Origin: Ischnura elegans | Lineage: Eukaryota; Arthropoda; Insecta; Odonata; Coenagrionidae | Assembly: GCF_921293095.1 (NCBI RefSeq) | Contig: NC_060247.1 | Span: forward strand, 53,355,111-53,419,110 | Direction of reading: 5' to 3' | Length of the DNA stretch: 64,000 nt | Part shown: positions 47,240 through 58,244 of the stretch, piece by piece | Position numbering within the stretch: the stretch's first letter is position 1 | Layout: each line of letters starts with the position of its first letter | Made by a program: the position numbers and the translations under genes | The notes under the pieces: model-generated | Databases searched by the model: none | What the model was told of the DNA's origin: nothing | The model's input: the letters and a program-made list of their open reading frames with translations, nothing else

Positions 47240-48595
47240 TGAAGTTATCGGAACATGCTGAAGTAGCCTCTGCTATGCCAAGGACTTCCAAAGAAGATGT
47301 AAGTGAAGATGAAATAGTACCTGCTATTGCCCTAGATTATTTAAATAGTAGCCTTCAGTGTTTAGGTGAATCTCCTGTGAAAGAAGAGACTTCAAAATGA
47401 GAAAAATTACCCAAAAGAAAAATTGAAAAAGGTAGCCTCAGTTTTGGAGCATACTCACTTGGTGCAACCTGAAAAAGACGAGTGTGTAGAACATGCAGAA
47501 AGTGAAATCATAGCCCAGCTCAAAGATAAGGTTCATAGTTCAGACAGTGTATGTGACAAGGTACAGATTCTGACTGTGCTTCCGAAGAGCTGGAGTGTTA
47601 GAAAAACCATGAGAGAATTTTCTGCCTCAGATTACATGGTACGGAGAGCCAAACAATTAGTGGCAGAACATGGTATTTTAGTAACATCAAATCCAAAGCC
47701 AGGTAAGACATTATGTGAGAAAACAGTTCAATGTGTATGTGACTTTTACTGTGACTATAACATGAGCCGTATGATGTCAGGAAAAAAGGACTATGTGTCG
47801 GAGAGTTTTAGAGACATCAACAAAATCAACGGATGATTTCCTAGAAGCATTTTCATCCAGTTTAAAGCAGCTAATACCACACTCATTCATAACACAACAG
47901 CAGTCACAATTCTTTAAAACTACAAAGAAGAACTCAAAGTGAATTAATATCTTGTGGTTTGTGATTTTGCAGAGAATTACGCCTTCATCATTCAAGATGA
48001 TGTTCAAGGATTTCACTGGAATAACTCACAGGCCACAATTCATCCATTCGTGGCTTACTATAGAGACGTCACATCTAATAAAATACATCATGGGTCATAT
48101 GTAGAAATATCTGACTGCCTTCTCCATGATACCGTATGTGTGTATTGTTTCCAGGGCATTTTCATTGATTTCCTGAAATTTCACTTTTCAACTCCAAAGC
48201 ACATTTATTATTTTTCGGATAGATGTGCTGCCCAATACAAAAACAGAAAGAATTTCATCAATCTGAGCTACCATCAGGAAGACTTTAATGTCACAGAAGA
48301 ATGGCATTTTTTTACAACAGCTCATGGCAAAGGACCTTGTGATGGGGTTGCAGGGACTGTAAAAAGACTAGCCACATTTGCAAGCCTCAAGAGACCTTTC
48401 GATAACTGTATATTGATGGCACGAGAGTTGTTTCAGTGGAGCAAAGTAAATATCCCTTCATGTAGTACCTTCAACTATACACTGACTTCCCATCACGATG
48501 AAGACATGGCCAAGCCGAAGCAGCGTTTCGAGAATACTAGGACGATTCCAGGTACCCATAAACTTCATTGTGTAATAAATACCTATTAAAAAAGG
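47240..48595 (+). pseudogene. Decayed transposase inside the long-TIR element
   Basis: Fragments lie in two frames. 47423-47836 carries MREFSASDYMVRRAKQLVAE and a CDFYCDYNMSRMMSGKKDYV segment. After a deletion the reading shifts frame (DDFLEAFSSSLKQL and SFITQQQSQFFKTTK), then shifts back through stops at about 47926-47946 into the catalytic part, 47954-48589: VVCDFAENYAFI, HWNNSQATIHPFV, YYFSDRCAAQYKNRKNFINL, WHFFTTAHGKGPCDGVAGT. The first acidic residue of the likely catalytic set is in CDFAENY and the second in FSDRC. At least two frameshifts and an internal deletion make it non-functional. It is not a host gene. Confidence 0.85.
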
Positions 48596-48945
48596 TATAG
48601 TGAAGATGAAGGCATATTCCATCTCATCAGAGTGTAGAGAAGAGTCAGTGACAGCTATGGTGAGAGAAATGCTGTTTACAGACGTACATGGATTCGTTGC
48701 CTGTTTACACAATAATCACTGGTGGGTTACATAGGTCGAACACTCTTACCAAGACTTAGATGAAGTACATACCCGATTTATGTTCCCTACCAAACCAGAC
48801 AATCATATCATCAAAAGACATGACATTCTCACAAAGCTCGATCCTTTGACACAAACTGGAAGGACATAGTGTCTCCCTGGATCAAACCTGGTGAACATCA
48901 ACAATTTAATTGGAAACTTAATGAGGTGAGTTGAAACCAAGTTCT

Positions 48946-49523
48946 ACTGTATTTTCATTGAAGCTACCCATCACATTGTTTTCTGTAACACTGCAATGAT
49001 ATAGCCATGACCTATACCGTTCAACAATGGGCATTTCATATTTAAGTGGTACTTCTTGCATTGTGCTTGTGTAGTTCTGTAGACAGATAATTTTTTGGAC
49101 ATGATGCCTAAAGTGTGCCATCTTGATATTTTGTATGCGTGTAGCAAAAAGTATGAGCAATAACATATATTTTTATAACAAACATTTAAGGGGGGTGTTT
49201 TGAGATATTCAAGGTCAATGACCTCGAGTATATAAATTATTATAAATAGGTCATGTTGTATAACAATGTAAAGCCCTACATATTACCTTTCCAAAAACAT
49301 AAGTTTCATTTTTCTACCTTGAATAGAACCGGAATTATAGTCATTTATCTTTAGAGAGACACGCCAAAATTTCGACAAATTCACAGCATTTGCGGACCTG
49401 TAACTTTTGTCAAAATCATCATATACCTCTACAAATTGGTATTTTTCCATCACTTACCAGTACCATTGAATACACCAAATTTGAAAGAAATCTGAGGTGG
49501 TCGGGTGGAGTGGTGTGTTGAAT
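48946..49523 (-). repeat. Right terminal inverted repeat of the 3.5-kb transposon
   Basis: It begins ACTGTATTTTC and ends GTGTTGAAT. Inverted copy of the left repeat. A run of A and T follows (from about 49535), which may be the true element edge or flanking DNA. Confidence 0.88.
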
Positions 49524-50650
49524 CCGGGTGGGCCAAAAAAAATTTTTTTTCCTGATCAAATTTGCCCTATGCAGGAAACTTGCGAAATGGTATAAGGATC
49601 TCGAATATAAATTTTTTTTTCAAATCGGATAATATTAACCACTGCCGCCCGAGCTCTAAAGTTTAAAATTTTGCGAAAAATCAGGCTGATTTCAGAATCT
49701 AACGGCGACGAATTTTATGAAAATATGGAATAATGGATAATATCAAAGAGTGTATACATGTTTATAGTTTATAAAAATGAAATTTGAAGTTTATTTGACA
49801 AAATCTATGGTTCAAACAATGTCTATGAATTATGTAACAACAAAATTAGAGTATAGACCACCCGCACAACACAACTCATTTTTGCCTACGTTTCCAAAAT
49901 TCCATTTTTGGGGCTAATTTGCAGATAAAATAATATTTATTTCTATTGAATTTTATTTTTCAGCAAATAAGTCATCATATGGTAGTAAATAATCCCACAA
50001 AAATTAATAATAAGGTAAATTATTTTAAATTAGCATCAATCATAATGACGAACAAATTACCTGTGGAGCTATTCTCAACAAGAAATTCAGCCAATGCTGA
50101 GAAAGAACAGAACCTGAACACCAAGCATTTCAGTAAGTAGCTCTCTGCTAGTTTCGTGACGAAACTACCCAGAACTCCCAACGGGTAAGAGGCTACCATC
50201 GAGTTCCACCCGTGGCCCCCCAACCAACCTTCCAAAAGATTACGGGAGGTTTGACGCAATGGTTAAAATAGAGGAAAAGTGTACCAGGTGTGGAGTGCGT
50301 GATATTTGTTGCACCCGAAAAGTTCAGGGGTAATGATTTGCCCACCTATGAAGAGATTTTGAAAATGTTTTTGTACTCTCGGTAGATCGAAGAAGAAAGT
50401 TGAAATACCATTATTTCTGTGCCGGGAATCGCGGACCGATTGCCAATTTTTATAATGTTTGCTTTATTATAATTAAAGCAAACATATTAAAAATCGGTAC
50501 AGCCTCTTTTAATTTATAAATTACGAAAATTACGCGCGGTCTGTTTCTTCAAACATATCTTCCAGTCCCAAAAAATTCTGGACCTTTATCAATCAACGCC
50601 GTAGCCGTCCGCAGATTCCTGAAGCAGTCTCCTACAATGCCAGAAATGCC

Positions 50651-52309
50651 TTGGGCTCAGAGAGGCCTAATCTCTTTCTCAAATTCTTTTCCGATTGTGT
50701 ACAGCCTACTTCCTTCCACAATGTAACCCCTCCTCAGTCCCTCCAACCGCTGTCTAGCGATTCCCTATCATCCATTCAGACAGATTCCAGGGAAGTTTAT
50801 AAATTCCTTTGTAAAATACCCCTTCACCGCTCACCCGGTCCTGATGGTCTCAGCCCTAAACTCATTCGCAACTGCGCCTCTTCCCTTGCACAACCTCTAA
50901 CCCTTTTGTTTAATCGCTGCTTTTCATTAGGATCCTTTCCTCCTCAATGGAAATGCGCCAACGTTATCCCGATACTCAAAGCGGGAAACAAAGCTGACGT
51001 CACAAACTATCGCCCTATATCTTTGCTTCCAATACTTTCTTCCGTCTGTGAGCGCATAATTCTCAATAGGATTTTCTACTTCACCTCTCCCTTTTTATCC
51101 CCCCAGCAGCATGGTTTCCTCCCTGGGAGATCATGCCTAACAAATCTTGCTGTCTTCCAGCACCACGCCGTCACTGCAATAGACAACTCTCGTCAACTTG
51201 ATACCATCTTCCTTGACTTCTCCAAAGCTTTCGACACACTCCATCATCAACTCCTCCTTCATAAACTAAACCAGCAATTTGGCATACATGGTAAGTTCCT
51301 TAGCCTTCTCACAAGCTTTCTTTCCCACAGAACCCAGCGTGTAATACTCGCTGGTGGATCTTCTTCTTGGTCTCCTGTGACGTCAGGAGTTCCTCAGGGC
51401 AGTGTCCTAGGACCTTATCTTTTCAATTTATATATTAATGATCTTCCGTCCCACCTTCTGTCCTCCCAAACACAAACTCTTTTATATGCGGACGATTGCA
51501 AGATCTACAAGGAAATAAAAAACACCTCTGACTGCAGAGATCTCCAAATTGCCCTAAATAAAGCTTCCCTGTGGTGTGACACTTGGAAATTAAAGCTCAA
51601 CCCTAAAAAATGCAGCATCATGACTATTGCGTTAAAAACACAGCCCATCACTTTCAACTACACCATAAATTCATCTCCCTTGACCAGAGTGACGACGATG
51701 AAAGATTTGGGCGTTATAACCGACCCCAAACTAAACTACTCCGACCATATTCAGACTGTAAAAAAGAAAGCCATGTCTCTGTTAGGCCTTCTTTACCGCT
51801 TCACGGAAATTAAGGATCCCATTGCACTTCACTCCTATTTCTCAACGATTGTCCTTCCCATAGTTTTGTATTGCTCTCCAATTTGGTCCATGTCAGCCCC
51901 GACTAACCTAAAATCCCTCGATTGCATCCCCCACTTCTTTGCCAAAATAGTTAGGCATAGAATCCCTCACTTACGCAATATGTCCTCTGATGCTGTATTG
52001 TCTTCTCTTTCCTTGTCTAATCTGCAGAATCTCAGACTTAAAACGGACTTCAACTTTCTACACAACATATTGAACTCGACTTTTGACTGCCCTGAACTCC
52101 TCTCACAGTTGAATTTTAGAATACCGACTCGTTCCACCCGCTCGCTCTCCCTACTCCACCTACCGATTCCCAGAATCTCCCTGACCAAGCGCTCACCTTT
52201 ATATCGCCTCTCCTCCCTTCTAAATTCGCTCCCTCCTTCCATAGATCCTTTTTACCTGTCACGTAAAAAATTCACCGCACAAGCTTTGACCCATATGTCT
52301 GCTAATTGA
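50651..52309 (+). CDS. LINE reverse transcriptase, intact domain
   Basis: 552 residues from the first ATG, though the real ORF begins upstream in the lost part of the element. Reverse-transcriptase blocks appear in order: RSPGPDGLSPKLI (60-72), YRPISLLPILSSVCERII (120-137), QHGFLPGRSCLTNL (153-166), motif A FLDFSKAFD (188-196), motif B SGVPQGSVLGP (245-255), motif C YADD (279-282), then the thumb-like KLKLNPKKCSIM. The catalytic Asp of motif A and both Asp of YADD are present, with no stop or frameshift, so the insertion is young. There is no RNase H domain. It copies element RNA at a nicked target site when the full-length protein is made; this copy lacks the endonuclease. Confidence 0.92.
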   Translation: MGSERPNLFLKFFSDCVQPTSFHNVTPPQSLQPLSSDSLSSIQTDSREVYKFLCKIPLHRSPGPDGLSPKLIRNCASSLAQPLTLLFNRCFSLGSFPPQWKCANVIPILKAGNKADVTNYRPISLLPILSSVCERIILNRIFYFTSPFLSPQQHGFLPGRSCLTNLAVFQHHAVTAIDNSRQLDTIFLDFSKAFDTLHHQLLLHKLNQQFGIHGKFLSLLTSFLSHRTQRVILAGGSSSWSPVTSGVPQGSVLGPYLFNLYINDLPSHLLSSQTQTLLYADDCKIYKEIKNTSDCRDLQIALNKASLWCDTWKLKLNPKKCSIMTIALKTQPITFNYTINSSPLTRVTTMKDLGVITDPKLNYSDHIQTVKKKAMSLLGLLYRFTEIKDPIALHSYFSTIVLPIVLYCSPIWSMSAPTNLKSLDCIPHFFAKIVRHRIPHLRNMSSDAVLSSLSLSNLQNLRLKTDFNFLHNILNSTFDCPELLSQLNFRIPTRSTRSLSLLHLPIPRISLTKRSPLYRLSSLLNSLPPSIDPFYLSRKKFTAQALTHMSAN

Positions 52310-52437
52310 ATGTTATACTTCCCTACTGGTTAATTCTTTGTTTGTTTTTATATTGTTATTGTATTGTGTCTAATTCATGTATGTCAATGTTAAAAGTTTC
52401 ACTGTAAATTGGCGTCACGGCTGTATGTGAAATTTAC

Positions 52438-52466
52438 TTAAATAAATAAATAAATAAATAAATAAA
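52438..52466 (+). repeat. (AAAT)n tail of the LINE
   Basis: Seven tandem AAAT-type units close the element. Such microsatellite tails replace poly-A in many CR1/jockey-like LINEs. Confidence 0.85.
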
Positions 52467-54888
52467 TTGTGTAACTAAACTGTTCATTAATAATTAGGGG
52501 TACGACGTTCACTGGGCCAGCTAGTAAAGTACATAATATATATGTATATGTAAAATGAAGGTTCAAGGTGGGGTTTTAACCCAGAAAACAACCCTCCAAC
52601 CCTCAACCAAGCATTTTACTGAGGGGACTGAGAAAGAACTAAAGTTCAAACTTGAGAAAATTTTTAGATTGGAGGAACAGGTGCAGGAGTAAAAGCAGCA
52701 TCAAAATAGGGGGAATCGTGACCTGGGTCCTGGGAGCATGGAATACCCTCTGGGCTCCTGTGCCCCCACCCCCCTAAATCCACAACTGAACACTCATTTG
52801 TAATCTAATTGTAGCTAGACTGGAAAGCAAGACTGTAGAGAGGAGGGAGGGTTAGGTGGTTCAAACCATTTGATATGTTTAGGAGGGAATTGAAATTCCC
52901 CAATGAAATCCCTGCCTCCTCCCTGAAATTGTTTTTGCTATGGCATTGCAAGTGAGGGTATCCAATGAAGAATCGAAGTGGAAAGCATAGGCTGAGGTGT
53001 GAGAAAAGGCAATCGATAGTTGCTCTTGCTTTTTATTCTGTATGAGGGGTATGGTAAGGGGAGTGGGAAGAGTTAAAGCCATTGATAATTAACAGGGTGG
53101 GGGATTGATGCTGGAGTTTGTGAATGATGAGACAGTAATGGGAAAAACGGGGAAACTCCCATAGGGTGTGGATAGAACATATAATGAGAGGATAGGGAAC
53201 GCCAGTAACCATAAGAATAAATATAGGAGAAATATCAAAGTAATTTTAACAATTTGGCTGGAACATTGCATCATATCGCAATGCTCTTCTTGAACCCTAG
53301 AATATTCTATACTCATCCTGTTGGAAAGGAAAGAGCCAACAAATTCCATTAAAAATGGCTTACCATGGAGATATGTGGATTTACTATATCCTCAATTTAC
53401 AGATTTACTCTTGCCACTGAAAAATTAATTTGTCCTGATGGTAATTTCAACTACTCAGCTTGACATGCAATGACATTGTGTTTATGTGGTGTTCACTTAT
53501 CAGAGCCCCATGCCGAATATGTACAAAAGGGCCTAAAATGGACCCACCAGAACATCCTCAATTCCATTCATCAATGATATGTAGTGCCTTTAATTTGTTT
53601 CCTGCAATGAGCCGCAGTTGGTTTCAGACCACCATGCTGTGCTAGCAAAACAAAAAACTAATCTTTTGATATTCCACTGGACAGTTTGGTCATAGGCATC
53701 ATTCTATCCAAAGATACTACTTAATTTTTTTTATTACTTAATATTTATCAGTCTTACTTAAAGTTCTGGATGACCAAGAATTGCCAAACTCTGGACCAAT
53801 TTGAGTTAATATCTCATTAAAGCTGTCATAATATTTTATTTCGGGTGACTTAATACTGCCCCGACAGATATTAGTCACCATTTTTATATTATGATTTTAT
53901 GTTATACTGCAATTTTTTATGAAAATAAAGGGGTTTCGCATTTAGGGGTCGGGTGCATGGTTGCTACCCTACCCATCTATTATGATGGAGAGTATGGTAA
54001 TTTCCTTCATCAAAGGAAACGAAAGGCATTGATTGTGATTCCTTACCCACCATTAGTGTATTCATAATATACAAGTTATTTGGTTTTAGAAATCCCAATT
54101 TAGACGATTATTAATGGTCAATTTTAACCTCATTTGAAAAAGGTCAGATTGGTGGCCATGCGAAGCCACTCCACGTGACGTCACAGGGACTTAGATTCTA
54201 CACGAGTAGTCAGGACTTATACATCGTCTGAGATTACCAATGCATGCATGAGGCACAGAGCTCAGGGAAACATCTCTTAATAATCACCTATTAAAATTGT
54301 CTATAGTCGGAAAGTTTCCTTCCTTTGATAGGTTAATAATAATCATTATTTAAGCCAAGTGCTATCTGCTTGCAGAGTACTCTGCCACCTGCTGCATCGT
54401 AGCGGCGCTCATAGCCTCACACTAAGGTGGCATCACACAGCGGCAGCCGGAACCAGAATGACGTCACACGGGATTTCCCAGCATTCATACTTAGCCGTCG
54501 CGTTTTCGCGCGCTTGATAATTTTCACTTTTCATTTAATCGCTAAAAATGGATATCGTCATTTAAAAATCTAAAAGCGTGACATACGTACTCCAGAAGTA
54601 ATAATCTTTCGATTTAAGCAATAAAAAAATAATACGAAACCACCCTATTAGGCTCTGGTGTCGTCCTATTGGCTGAAGGTCTTTTGAAACCGTTATGCGC
54701 TTCCCTTGTGTTTTTCCTTTCCCATGTATTGTTAAGATGAAATTGAAAGATGAGATGAAACTCTGAAATCTAATATTGGAGAGCTTTGAATAAATAAGCG
54801 AAAAATTAATTACATCTCGGCGTACTATGAACTTAACTAAATATAATGAAGTACCTACTAATAGAATTAAATTAGCAGTTTTTTAATT

Positions 54889-56000
54889 GTTAAATTTTTT
54901 CCTGCTCTTATTTGTCTAATTGTGGTTATATTTATGATTTTGGTGCGTATCTTTCGTTATTCGGCCTGGGATCGATGTTCCCGTACTCAGTTATAAAACT
55001 TTAGGTTTCCTATGCGTAAATGAAGTTGCGGCATGTCAGTGGGGTGAACGACCTACAATCACGCATGGCTCTGTGCGGTGAAGCGTGGAGGAGAGTTTTG
55101 GTATATTATTTATTCTAGTTTATCTTAGGTCTAAAAGATCAAGTAAATTAAATATTGTCCTAAACCATCCTATAATTGGGTAAGATTTGATCTTACCTTT
55201 TTCGGCAGTGGAACCTGCTGGTTTCATCTCTGAAAGTGCCGTCTTTTTCTGGCAGATAACGATTACGTTGTTCAATCATGATTTGTATTCTAGACCGGAT
55301 TTACATCCAGATACTTAGGTCAGTTTCGGCAGTACGTCAGTGCTTATCAGTCAAAATTGTGCTCGGTTCAGGTCGCATTATATGGTCCTAAAAGCAGAAT
55401 GTTTTATTTATATAAACCGGTTGATGCCAAGATAAAGTCTTTCTTTGAGCGTGATAAAAATGATAGTCGCGAATGGGGTTTAACAACGTAAGTTTTTTCT
55501 CCACCTATTCAATTTCTCATGCTTAAGCGTTCAACGTCTATTGATTTTTCGAAAGAGATTCTCCGAAAATCCCGATCCATTGTCACATATTGCATACCAT
55601 CCAGGCGCACCGAGGAATGGCGCAACGTGATCCCCATTCTTCCCCCCCTCCTTTACGTCCTCTTTCTTTTATCCCTTAATTTTGAAATTAAAAATAAAGC
55701 GTAAGAAGAGGGAGCAAAACATTTTAACTTTAAAATTTAGGGCACTCATATATAAGAGTACCCTTAATTTTAAAGTTAAAATTAGTATGTTTTCAATATT
55801 TTCAATTTTTCCCATTCTTATTTATCAAATTTTGGTTATACATGTCATTTTGGCACGTATCATTAATTAGTAGTCCAACCGTTACGGTAGTGTAAATGGC
55901 CTTGGATATGATTTTGTGGTTGAAGTGTGCTTATGAAGTTATAAAAAAAAGTATGCGCAAATAAAATTACGGCGCATCACTAAGGAAAATAACTTCTAAT
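54889..56000 (+). repeat. Diverged direct repeat pair
   Basis: 54889-55040 and 55800-55985 share a CTTATTTGTCTAAT/CTTATTTATCAAAT...GGTTATA...CATTTTGG.(T/A)CGTAT block, and later GTTATAAAA...TATGCG.AAAT.AA..T.CGGC. Gaps and substitutions are many. Probably two old copies of one unknown repeat. Confidence 0.5.
55722..55781. repeat. 60-nt imperfect hairpin
   Basis: TTTTAACTTTAAAATTTAGG at the left pairs with the inverted TTTTAACTTTAAAATTAAGG at the right; the arms continue to CACTC/TACTC around a short AT loop. Could be a small MITE core. Confidence 0.7.
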
Positions 56001-57580
56001 CACGGTTCTCCTGATCCGATCGGAAATCCGGATCGAGTTTAGAGATTCTTTGTTCGAGTTCCTTCGGGGCGTAAAAACATCAACTCAGTTAAATATGTTA
56101 TAACCACCCTGTTTATAGATAAGGTCGATCACACAATTTTCGACGGTGAAAAACAAATAATGAGCTTAAAGAAACACTGCACGAATTTATGATGGCATTT
56201 ACCTCCTCCTTCGCCGGAAATGACGCTTGTTTTTGTCCCATGTTATTTCCTTCTCCTGGATTTTGGTCTTGCATGCATACGGAAAATACCGTTGTTTCCG
56301 CGCAGATTCAGGATTTCGATCGCCTCGAACGTGACCCAGCAGTGAGCCAGTGCCCTTTGTCTCTGTTGCTTGGGTTGTAATGCGAGCGACTTTCTCTGTG
56401 GTAATATTGTTATTGTCGTTGAAGAAATCTGAGTGTAAATACGTGGAGGGTCACCTCGTTACTTCAGAGGTATTACTCGTTTATTCCAATGTTTATTTTT
56501 CGTTTCTTATGGTGTCGTTATAAAGAAATTGCTGTTCCTTCCAGACTTGGGCTTTCGTCGCTCGTTTTTGTTTCCTATCCGCCGAGGGAAAGTTCGAGTA
56601 TGGTCTCGAGTATGACAAGGTATGAATAACAAGCTTATATTTGGCATGATAGTGATTAGGCGAGTAAGGACGTCTAAGCGAGTCCCTTAGGCACTTAACA
56701 CCGGAATTTCTGAAGAATGCTTGGAAAGGTGCTTGAATCAATACCATTGTTAGCGGCGTTTAGTCGCCTAATATTGACTTGGGACAGACTGTGATCGAAC
56801 ATTAATATTTTAAATTAAAAATTCATCCGTTCATATGCAACGTCTTTATCTTCCTGTTGTCAGAGATCATGCCTATTAATGAATTAAATCATGACCGTAC
56901 CTCGTCGCTGTCTCATCTGCGTTAATTCTCCTCTCTTGTATATGATAATGGATTACTCTCCACATGCAGGAAGGTGACTGCTACCCTACGCGCCATAGGC
57001 TGTTCATTGTCCAATATCGTCCATTCTTCAGCCAAAGTAATACTGCTTCCGCGTCAGCTTGATCAATTGATTTCGTTAGTGCCCTTAATTTAAGATTATT
57101 GTGACAATCGAATCGCGAAGGTATTCGTTACCATTGCAATCGTTTGCACAATATTTGAGTCATCAGAAGTTAATGCCAAATGTTTACATTATGGAGGGCA
57201 TTGAAATTCTGGGCATTGTTAAGTTTCTCTGCGCCACGAATGACACATCTTCCGCGGCAATTTGCGGTGTGGGAGCGATCGAAGTTTGATCGAAGCGGGA
57301 CGGCGTGGTGACATCAGTCGAGATGTTTTGGAACTAACGTGGGGGGAATTATAAATACGGTTAGGAATTGGTGGGAATGGTGTTATGGAAAATATTTTTG
57401 CTCAAGATTCGTTTGGATTATCACTGGATATCACAAATTTTCTATTATAATATTCGTCGATTTTTTAATAACGAATTCTACATTTGAAGCGTTTGTTGAT
57501 AATAATATGATAACTGGCCCTATGTATCGATCTTGTTGTTTTGTATCAATTTAGTACTCATTATTTTAGGCTTTTAACAG

Positions 57581-57682
57581 GTTATATATAAACTTTCTTG
57601 GGATTCCGCGCGGGTAAGATTTTGTGAGAGCGCCGACGTTTCGGGTACCGAGAAAAGTTTATATATTCTGTTCGCCGGGAAA
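57581..57682. repeat. Truncated Penelope-type terminal module
   Basis: TATATAAACTTTC at about 57585-57597 is mirrored by GAAAAGTTTATATA at about 57652-57665. Inside, GTTTC at 57638-57642 (minus strand GAAACGTCGGCG) is preceded on the minus strand by a CGGTACC remnant of helix II. CGCCGGGAAA at 57673-57682. Confidence 0.55.
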
Positions 57683-58127
57683 GTGTAAAATCTTGTTAAC
57701 GGCTCATTGGCACTAACATATACAGTAGATATTGGCAATATTATCGCTATGTTTAGTTTTTTTCAAGATTATATTATACGCTGGTCCTGTGTGGCACCAT
57801 GGCACGGGGTCTGTGTCATGGTGCCCAACAATCGCAGTAACCTAGGTATCGACGTAGAAGCAACGGTTAATCTTTTCAAATGTTGTAAATTACCGTTATT
57901 TTTACTTTAAATCAATTTCGCTTCGTAATTCATTTCTTAAGTTTTTTTCTTATGACTTATAATTTTTTGTCTCTATTTGAATAATCGAAAATACTTTTGT
58001 TTCAGAGTTAGATTTGGTAGTTTTCGAAAAATAATTCTGTGTGTGTACTTTTGAAGGTTTTACGAGGGAGATTTTTTATCCATGTGAATGGAAAGAGCCG
58101 TTTTCATATGTCTTTAGTGTTATGAAA

Positions 58128-58173
58128 TTCAATAATTACGGATGCTAAATATTTAGCATCCGTAATTATTGAA
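58128..58173. repeat. 46-nt perfect palindrome
   Basis: Every base pairs about the centre between 58150 and 58151, with no loop. Arms start TTCAATAATTACGGATGC. It shares its last three bases (GAA) with the next palindrome. Confidence 0.95.
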
Positions 58174-58244
58174 AAAATCTACAAATTTCAGCAATAATTA
58201 CACTCATATGTGTGTAATTATTGCTGAAATTTGTAGATTTTTTC
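58171..58244. repeat. 74-nt palindrome with a single mismatched pair
   Basis: 36 of 37 pairs match about the centre between 58207 and 58208; the only mismatch is 58204/58211. Arms contain AATCTACAAATTTCAGCAAT. No open reading frame or known element end recognised. Confidence 0.95.

Larger units (their letters stand above)
45990..49523. mobile_element. DNA transposon with ~580-bp terminal inverted repeats and a decayed DDE-type transposase
   Basis: Left terminal repeat 45990-46577 and right repeat 48946-49523 are inverted copies; over most of their length they look identical (each encodes the same 73-residue non-genic frame). Between them lies a broken transposase gene. Only the outermost ~40 bases of the two repeats differ. 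The transposase family is the one with a CDFAENY...HWNNSQA...FSD.CAAQYKNR...HGKGPCDG signature, found in many animal genomes; I do not assign a superfamily. The exact ends and target-site duplication are unclear because the tips differ. Confidence 0.85.
50513..52467 (+). mobile_element. 5'-truncated non-LTR retrotransposon (jockey/CR1-like LINE)
   Basis: A stop-free frame begins right after TAA at 50510-50512 and runs to the stop at 52307-52309. It starts in the linker before the reverse transcriptase (SSSPKKFWTFIN) and lacks any endonuclease, so the copy is 5'-truncated, as is usual for LINEs. The 3' end is a short untranslated region and an (AAAT)n tail at about 52438-52466. No target-site duplication could be fixed because the 5' boundary is uncertain. 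Confidence 0.9.
52468..57580. other. Intergenic stretch upstream of the TMEM145-like gene
   Basis: It contains the diverged repeat pair and hairpin listed separately. The first exon of the TMEM145-like gene is expected between here and 59 kb; none of the open frames shows a signal peptide followed by the family's N-terminal motifs. Confidence 0.5.

Noticed and set aside
47954-48589. 211-residue open frame as a host gene
   Set aside because: It lies between long inverted termini, carries transposase motifs and continues across stops into other frames on its left.
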